Source of the DNA: JAHDDW01 sp964648795
GTDB lineage: Bacteria > Actinomycetota > Acidimicrobiia > Acidimicrobiales > SZUA-35
Assembly (NCBI GenBank): GCA_964648795.1
Contig: CAZYMB010000008.1
Location: forward strand, 23,622-87,621
Reading direction: 5' to 3'
DNA: 64,000 nucleotides
Shown piece by piece: positions 59,085 to 64,000 of this stretch. The number at the start of each line of letters is the position of its first letter. The first letter of the stretch is position 1. The notes below the pieces were generated by a model, which saw only the letters and a program-made list of their open reading frames with translations, was not told the DNA's origin and made no database searches. The translations under genes were made by a program, and so were the position numbers.

Positions 59085-60413
59085 TTAGCTCTGACCAATA
59101 ATCACAGTGTCCGGCTGGTAGGCCGCCCAAGCAAACCAGAACACATCTAAGTGAGGTATCTGTTCGAGGGACTCCCCCGCATCAGGTCCAGAGACAGCTT
59201 GGCCAAAGATATTCCATTGGTTACCTAGCTGGTCTTCAAATAGCGAGCCATCTGCTGTTTGGTTCAGCACCAGTGCTTCTCCGTTAAGCTCACTAACAAA
59301 TACACCAATCTGACCAATATCGGTACCAGTGTTTACATCCACCCCGTCGAAGGCTGCCGATGAGCCAGCAACATGCAATGCAACTAGTACATCATCGCCA
59401 CCAAAATACTGGACCCCTGTATCATCTAGGTCGCTAAAGCGAATTGCAGTAGCATCACCCTGGAAATCGACACCAACCACAAGATCTTCTCTAGGCAAAC
59501 GCTCATCGAACTCGCCATCGAACAAGAACCCTACCTGCTGACCGTTATAAGCATTCGCTCCATACCTGCCTGGGTTTGCGTTCTCTTCGTGGATCTCGCT
59601 TAACACCTGCCCGTCAGGGAAAGCACGCCTGAATTGACCAAACGAAATTGTCTGCGACGGCAATACATCTAGCTTGGCACCTGAATAGTGTCCTAGAACT
59701 CCTTCGCCGGTGAAGTGACTCCACAGCGAAGAAGTCTCCCGGTCCCACATCAGCAAAGCTGAATTGAGAAGCGTTCCTGAAACTCCGAAAGTTAACTCAC
59801 GGTTTCCAACTCGACGGTCAATAACAAGTGCCGAGTTACATAGCGGGCAGAAGGTAACAGCAACAGGTACATCGCCAACAGTTGTGTTGACTATCTCATG
59901 GCTAATTAGAACCTTTAATGGAAATGCTCTAGCGTCGCCGTTAACGAACGCAAGGACTACTGGCTCTTCATCCCCGGCCAAATAGGTTGCGCCTTCGATT
60001 GAGGTGAACTGTGGTTCATCGATTGGCGCAATTCCGCCGTCCTGCATACCGTCAAAGAACCGTCCGAACCCAGCACGAATATCGGAGACCTCAACCACAG
60101 GCTCTGGAAAATCAGAACTAATTCCACCATCGATCAACTCATCGAGAGCAAAGCCGATTGGGTCGGCATCATAGTCTATGTTCTCATACTGCTCACTGAC
60201 AAATTCAAGTGGCTCTGGTGCGGCTACGTCTCGTTCAACCCCCAAGAAGTCACCCTCAGCAAGCACATTCTCTGTGATCTCAAAGCCAGAGGCCGCTATT
60301 CCATCGCCGCTGCTGTCGCCACCAGGACCATCACTAGCATCGACTAGCTCACTCCCGCCACAAGCAACAGCAAATAGGACTATGGGCAACATTAAATACA
60401 GAGATCTCTTCAT
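59085..60413 (-). CDS. DUF3179 domain lipoprotein
   Basis: The 442-residue protein begins with a lipoprotein signal (LMLPIVLFAVAC). The DUF3179 core includes DEPVVLAFVNGDARAFPLKV, ISHEIVNTTVGDVPVAVTFCPLCNSALV (in part, with CxxC), FGVSGTLLNSALLMWDRET, and SLWSHFTGEGVLGHYSGAKL. The TFCPLCN motif and W-x-x-x-G-E pattern are family hallmarks; biochemical function is unknown. It sits on the outer face of the membrane, convergent with the GH16 gene. Confidence 0.88.
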   Translation of the reverse strand: MKRSLYLMLPIVLFAVACGGSELVDASDGPGGDSSGDGIAASGFEITENVLAEGDFLGVERDVAAPEPLEFVSEQYENIDYDADPIGFALDELIDGGISSDFPEPVVEVSDIRAGFGRFFDGMQDGGIAPIDEPQFTSIEGATYLAGDEEPVVLAFVNGDARAFPLKVLISHEIVNTTVGDVPVAVTFCPLCNSALVIDRRVGNRELTFGVSGTLLNSALLMWDRETSSLWSHFTGEGVLGHYSGAKLDVLPSQTISFGQFRRAFPDGQVLSEIHEENANPGRYGANAYNGQQVGFLFDGEFDERLPREDLVVGVDFQGDATAIRFSDLDDTGVQYFGGDDVLVALHVAGSSAAFDGVDVNTGTDIGQIGVFVSELNGEALVLNQTADGSLFEDQLGNQWNIFGQAVSGPDAGESLEQIPHLDVFWFAWAAYQPDTVIIGQS

Positions 60414-60445
60414 ACAGCAATACTAACTCAGACATACCTATATTT

Positions 60446-60465
60446 CTTCCCGGACTACTGGGAAG
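60446..60465. other. Short inverted repeat between the PIG-L and DUF3179 genes
   Basis: CTTCCC and GGGAAG pair around GGACTACT. There is no T run on either strand, so it may be a weak terminator after the PIG-L gene or an operator before the lipoprotein gene. Confidence 0.35.
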
Positions 60466-60479
60466 TCATTGACGTGTAA

Positions 60480-61184
60480 CTAGAACTCTAGCTGATCTAG
60501 TGAGGTGTAAGTAATGCGCTTGAAAGCCTCTGCTGCCAAATGAATGCTTCCACCAAGTTCTGCACACTTGCTGGCGTGAGCGTAGACCTCTTCGGCGATG
60601 TCTGCATTAGTGCCAAACTGAGATGAGTGCTCTGCAAGAGCTTCCAACTTGAGGTCAAGATTTACACTGATATCTACAAAATAGTCAGGCTCTGGGTCTT
60701 CCACTAACCAGACTTCTGATACCTGATGAGGCTCGAGGCCTAGTTCGGGGAAGGCAAACTGGTTTCTTGAATCTGGATATACCGCCGCCAAGCTTGCGCT
60801 TCCTGTTGCGAGATGATCTGGATGCAAGAAGTGAACATTGTCTAGGTTGTATCGTGGAGATGGTGTGACTACTAACTCTGGCCGGACTGTTCGAATAACT
60901 TTGGTCAGCATGCGTCGCAGATCTAGATCGGCAGTAACGGCACCATCTGGCAATCCAAGATGAAATGATTCGGACACACCTAGCACCTTGGCGGCTCTAT
61001 GCTGTTCATCTTTGCGTAGCTTGGCCTGCTCTAGCCTCGAAGTTCCAGGCTCGGAACCTCCAGCTTGGCCGTTGGTTACTAGGCAGTACGAAACGCCATG
61101 GCCAGCAGCGACCAGCCGAGAAATTGTTCCACCGGCTGTGAAATCTATATCGTCTGGATGGGCGCCAATAGCTAGAACTCTCAT
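60480..61184 (-). CDS. PIG-L/LmbE family deacetylase
   Basis: The 234-residue protein has the zinc motif GAHPDDIDFTAGG (AHPDD) at its N-terminus and a later HPDH-type motif (FLHPDHLATGSASLAAV). These are the metal ligands and catalytic Asp of PIG-L/LmbE de-N-acetylases, the fold of MshB and mycothiol S-conjugate amidase. Start sequence MRVLAIGAHPDD is canonical. The substrate is probably an N-acetylated sugar conjugate; a mycothiol role is possible for an actinobacterium but not shown. It follows the reductase gene on the same strand by about 60 bases. Confidence 0.9.
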   Translation of the reverse strand: MRVLAIGAHPDDIDFTAGGTISRLVAAGHGVSYCLVTNGQAGGSEPGTSRLEQAKLRKDEQHRAAKVLGVSESFHLGLPDGAVTADLDLRRMLTKVIRTVRPELVVTPSPRYNLDNVHFLHPDHLATGSASLAAVYPDSRNQFAFPELGLEPHQVSEVWLVEDPEPDYFVDISVNLDLKLEALAEHSSQFGTNADIAEEVYAHASKCAELGGSIHLAAEAFKRITYTSLDQLEF

Positions 61185-61244
61185 TAGTTATCTCTTCGGC
61201 ACTTAAGACGAGCTAGTTAGGTACTTTGACGCCTCTATGCCACT

Positions 61245-62612
61245 CTACTTTGCGTTCGGATCAGCTGGTCTGGCAGCTCTACCCTCAATTGTTGTAAAGA
61301 ATTGAGCTGCTGCCTTGGCGAGCCCATAAGACCAGGAAGGGTATGCGTGATTGGTTTGGGCAATGCGCCCAACGAACGCTTTGGTTTGCATTACCAATGC
61401 CAGTTCAGAAATAAGCTCGCCTGCCGTTGGAGCAACCACAGTGGCACCAACGAGTTGACCTCCACCTGCGTTTTTGAGGAACTTGCGTTCTGCAGAAATC
61501 AACTTAATGTAGCCGGTGGTATTTCCTGAAGCGATTGCTCTGTCATGTTCGGTCAATGGCATATACGCCACCATTGCGTCCCTATAAGTTTTGGCTGCTT
61601 CTGCTTCGCTTATTCCAATCGATGCGACTTCTGGCGTTGTGAAGGTTACTGCCGGCACAATATTGTTTGTGTAAGTTTCTTTCTTACCTAAAGCATTAGC
61701 GCCAGCTACTCTACCCATCCAATTAGCCGACGTGGTTAAGGCAAGATTCGGGGTGCAGTCGCCGGCTGCAAAAACGTCCTTGATGCTGGTGTGCATCTTG
61801 TCATCGACGATTATGTGTCCTGAGTTAGTTGTTTTCAAACCAAGACTTTCGGCGGACTCTATCCTGTGTGGTTTACGGCCAGCGGCCATCAAAACGTATT
61901 CGGCATTGATTCGTTTAAACGCTGAGGTCTCTAGTTCGAGTTCATCGCCAGATAGCCTAGCTGACTGCAACGACTCTCCGGAATAGATGTCTACTCCGGC
62001 TCCCACCAGAGCTTCATAAACAATTTGTGAAGCTTCTTGCTCTACTGCGGGCAGAACTCGCTCGGCTAGGTCAACTATAGAAACCTTCACGCCGGTCTTT
62101 GCCATAGCCAAGCCAAGTTCTGTACCAATTGGTCCGGCTCCGACAATGCAGATTGATTTGGGTGCAACCTTCAGGTCCCAGAAAGTGTTCGTTGTTAGCA
62201 GGCGATCTTCTGGAAGACCAGCGACGGGAAATACTCTTGGCTCAGATCCAACTGCTAAGACGATGCCTTTCTTGGCGAGGATCCGTTTGTTCTTTACTTG
62301 AACCTCATTGGCGCTGATTAGCTCGGCATCCCCGGAGACGAAGCCGATGGCTTCTTGTTCTAGAACTGCCGGCGACTCCGTGTTTCCAATATGTGCTGAA
62401 GCCTTGTTTGCTCTTGCTATAGCTTCTTCAAGGCCGACATCAGCCGCCACGGCTGCGATCAAAGCCTTCGATGGAACACAGCCAAAGAAAGTGCAGTCTC
62501 CGCCGGGAGCTGCGTTACTGATCAGTAGAGCGGAAGCATCTCTACGTCTGGCTTCTCTAACAGCCGCCAAACCTCCGGCGCCGCCGCCTATAACTACTAC
62601 GTCAGCTTCCAT
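61245..62612 (-). CDS. FAD/NAD(P)-dependent disulfide-type oxidoreductase, second copy
   Basis: The protein (about 455 residues) has FAD motif VIGGGAGGLAAVRE, redox Cys40 and Cys45 (GGDCTFFGCVPSKA), the second nucleotide fold IVGAGPIGTELGLAM, and FAAGDCTPN. The C-terminus reads NHAYPSWSYGLAKAAAQFF: the catalytic HPT His of lipoamide dehydrogenase is Tyr, as in MerA and the first copy near 6 kb. The ATG beginning MEADVVVIGG was chosen; the upstream extension overlaps trpA and lacks family features. Its start overlaps the trpA stop by 11 bases, so it is probably cotranscribed with trp genes. Substrate unknown. Confidence 0.87.
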   Translation of the reverse strand: MEADVVVIGGGAGGLAAVREARRRDASALLISNAAPGGDCTFFGCVPSKALIAAVAADVGLEEAIARANKASAHIGNTESPAVLEQEAIGFVSGDAELISANEVQVKNKRILAKKGIVLAVGSEPRVFPVAGLPEDRLLTTNTFWDLKVAPKSICIVGAGPIGTELGLAMAKTGVKVSIVDLAERVLPAVEQEASQIVYEALVGAGVDIYSGESLQSARLSGDELELETSAFKRINAEYVLMAAGRKPHRIESAESLGLKTTNSGHIIVDDKMHTSIKDVFAAGDCTPNLALTTSANWMGRVAGANALGKKETYTNNIVPAVTFTTPEVASIGISEAEAAKTYRDAMVAYMPLTEHDRAIASGNTTGYIKLISAERKFLKNAGGGQLVGATVVAPTAGELISELALVMQTKAFVGRIAQTNHAYPSWSYGLAKAAAQFFTTIEGRAARPADPNAK

Positions 62613-63378
62613 CAAGGGCCTTTCGTATTTGTGATACAAACTCAACCGCACCATTTATAGAGCCACTGTCGAGAATGCGTCTGATGACTGCCGAGCCAAC
62701 GATTACGCCATCGGCGACTGATGTGACCTGCTTAGCCTGATCAGAAGAAGAAACGCCCACCCCTACCAGAACCGGTTTGTCTGTTACCTGCTTAACTCTT
62801 TTGGCTATCTGCAATGCACTGTCAGCTAACGTCGTTCTCTCACCTGTTGTGCCCACTAGGCCAACCGAATATACAAAGCCGCTCGAAGCGTCAGCTATCT
62901 GGGCTAGTCGTTCAACGCTAGAGGTTGGGGCTGCAAGCAGAATCGAGTCGATCTTGTTTGCTTCAGCTGTTTGTCTCCAGTCCGAAGATTCCTCTAGCGA
63001 TAGATCGGGCAAAATGGCTCCAGAAAATCCAGAGCTCTTAAGCTGTTCGGCAAACTGGCTATGGCCCATCCGAAAGCAGATGTTGTAATAAGTCATAGCA
63101 ACAAGTGGTACCGGCGAATCAATCTTGGCCGCTTCAGCAAATACCTGTGCAGGCGTTACTCCCGCAGCCAACGCCAAAGATGATGACTCTTGAATAGTCG
63201 GACCATCCATAACGGGGTCACTAAACGGAATCCCTATCTCGACAGCATCAGCGCCAGCTTCGGCCAGGCGTTCTACAAGTTCTGGCCAATTAGCTGGATA
63301 CCCACCAGTGATATATGGCACTAGTAGTTTTTGGCCAGCGGCTCGTTTATCGGTAAGTGTTTGTTCGAGAAGGTTCAC
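62602..63378 (-). CDS. trpA: Tryptophan synthase alpha chain
   Basis: The 258-residue protein has the TrpA signature LVPYITGGYPANWPELVERL (part), catalytic Glu and Asp in VEIGIPFSDPVMDGP, the 'PLVAMTYYN' strand, GFVYSVGLVGTTGER, and GVGVSSSDQAKQV. It cleaves indole-3-glycerol phosphate to indole, which passes to the TrpB subunit. GTG start, 5 bases after the trpB stop. Confidence 0.97.
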   Translation of the reverse strand: MNLLEQTLTDKRAAGQKLLVPYITGGYPANWPELVERLAEAGADAVEIGIPFSDPVMDGPTIQESSSLALAAGVTPAQVFAEAAKIDSPVPLVAMTYYNICFRMGHSQFAEQLKSSGFSGAILPDLSLEESSDWRQTAEANKIDSILLAAPTSSVERLAQIADASSGFVYSVGLVGTTGERTTLADSALQIAKRVKQVTDKPVLVGVGVSSSDQAKQVTSVADGVIVGSAVIRRILDSGSINGAVEFVSQIRKALDGS

Positions 63379-63383
63379 AGTAA

Positions 63384-64000
63384 CTACTTTCTCATCGTTG
63401 CGAGCGCTGCAGGGTCACCGGCTTTAATAGCTTGCACCTGAGCAACATCTTTATCGCCACGACCACTCAGGTTAAGCAAAACAGTTTTACCTTGAAGGTT
63501 TTTCGCTTCTCGGATAATCCAAGCTAGGCCATGAGCTGGTTCTAGGGCTGGGATTATCCCCTCTGTCTGAGCGAGAGTCTCGAATGCTTCTAAGACTTCT
63601 GTGTCGTTTACAGATTCATATGTGGCCTGACCTGAGTCTGCGAGGTAGGCATGTTCTGGACCAACACCTGGATAGTCAAGCCCCGCTGACACAGAGTGTG
63701 CTTCGATAACTTGGCCGGCGTCGTCTTGCATTAAGAATGATTTAGAGCCATGAACGACTCCTGGTGCCCCGTTACCAATGGCGGCGCCACCAACTGGTTC
63801 TACCCCAACTAGTTTCGCTTCGGTTCCTATAAAGCCTGAGAAGATACCAATTGCATTCGAGCCTCCACCAACGCAGGCAACGACATAGTCGGGGTCACCG
63901 CCCAAGATGTCATTGCATTGTTTGGCCGCTTCGGCACCGATAACACTGTGAAACTCTCGCACCATGTACGGATACGGGTGTGGCCCCATGCAAGACCCAA
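63384..64000 (-). CDS. trpB: Tryptophan synthase beta chain (C-terminal part, runs off the window)
   Basis: The frame is open to the window edge (preceding codons read GSC before MGPHPYPYMV), so the gene continues outside. Visible TrpB landmarks are GPHPYPYMVREFHSVIG, the CVGGGSNAIGIFSGF phosphate-binding glycine loop, HGSKSFLMQDDAGQ, SAGLDYPGVGPEHAYL, and LNLSGRGDKDV. The PLP lysine lies in the missing N-terminal half. It converts indole and serine to tryptophan together with TrpA. Confidence 0.97.
   Translation of the reverse strand, partial: GSCMGPHPYPYMVREFHSVIGAEAAKQCNDILGGDPDYVVACVGGGSNAIGIFSGFIGTEAKLVGVEPVGGAAIGNGAPGVVHGSKSFLMQDDAGQVIEAHSVSAGLDYPGVGPEHAYLADSGQATYESVNDTEVLEAFETLAQTEGIIPALEPAHGLAWIIREAKNLQGKTVLLNLSGRGDKDVAQVQAIKAGDPAALATMRK

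Noticed and set aside
1..64000. Prophage, integrative element or biosynthetic gene cluster within the window
   Set aside because: No integrase, transposase, phage structural gene, polyketide or peptide synthetase module was recognised; the fab genes are ordinary fatty acid synthesis genes.

Overview
The window looks like a chromosomal segment of an actinobacterium with mid-range base composition (roughly balanced G+C by eye). It is probably a free-living, likely aquatic member of the Acidimicrobiia, but no 16S gene is present, so this rests on gene content and order. Actinobacterial signs are the ANTAR-type regulator PdtaR, a DUF222/HNH protein, a SigR/RsrA-like sigma and anti-sigma pair, the mycobacterial-type LeuA, the fabD-fabH-acpP-fabF order, and a backbone (trpB-trpA ... 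pdtaR, polA, rpsA, coaE, uvrB, uvrA) recalling the M. tuberculosis Rv1612-Rv1638 region.

Layout. 1-5.8 kb: a partial kinase-like gene, a tRNA-Leu(GAG) with a duplicated 5' tRNA fragment upstream, two tandem membrane-protein paralogs, an AhpD-like protein, an RND transporter and ArfB. 5.8-12.2 kb: a flavin disulfide-type reductase, an anchored beta-helix protein, a nuclease-like/YgjP-type protease pair, a pirin, and a secreted protein joining RTX-like repeats to a lysozyme-like domain. 12.5-16.7 kb: a MacAB-like export operon. 16.8-19.1 kb: unknown membrane proteins and a small ORF.

19.1-26.6 kb: uvrA and uvrB with a frameshifted mini-gene between them, a NarL-type two-component pair, and coaE. 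26.6-33.2 kb: a Tad/Flp pilus assembly operon with no pilin or prepilin peptidase in view, including a TadB fused to an extracytoplasmic VWA-like domain. 33.4-37.4 kb: rpsA and polA. 37.6-46 kb: accessory genes (hypotheticals, DUF222-HNH, pdtaR, P-loop proteins, an SGNH hydrolase, an EamA-like transporter, an amber-interrupted oxygenase) and tRNA-Leu(CAA).

46.2-55.0 kb: the type II fatty acid synthesis locus (fabD, fabH, fabG, acpP, fabF, then fabZ on the other strand). It is interleaved with two paralogous proteins of unknown function, a repeat-protein gene broken by a 7-bp slippage, and an ECF sigma factor; HU follows. 55.2-59.1 kb: sigma/anti-sigma pair, leuA, and an anchored GH16 enzyme. 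59.1-64 kb, reverse strand: a DUF3179 lipoprotein, a PIG-L deacetylase, a second disulfide-type reductase, trpA and partial trpB.

The points most worth a second look are: (i) FabD carrying a C-terminal biotinyl-like domain without the biotinylated lysine; (ii) a family of unknown proteins recurring inside the fab locus; (iii) three coding sequences interrupted in distinct ways (heptanucleotide slippage, amber codon, G-run frameshift); (iv) the VWA-TadB fusion in a Tad operon inserted into a conserved housekeeping block; (v) the nuclease-like/YgjP protease pair. All functional calls come from reading motifs by eye; no database search was run.
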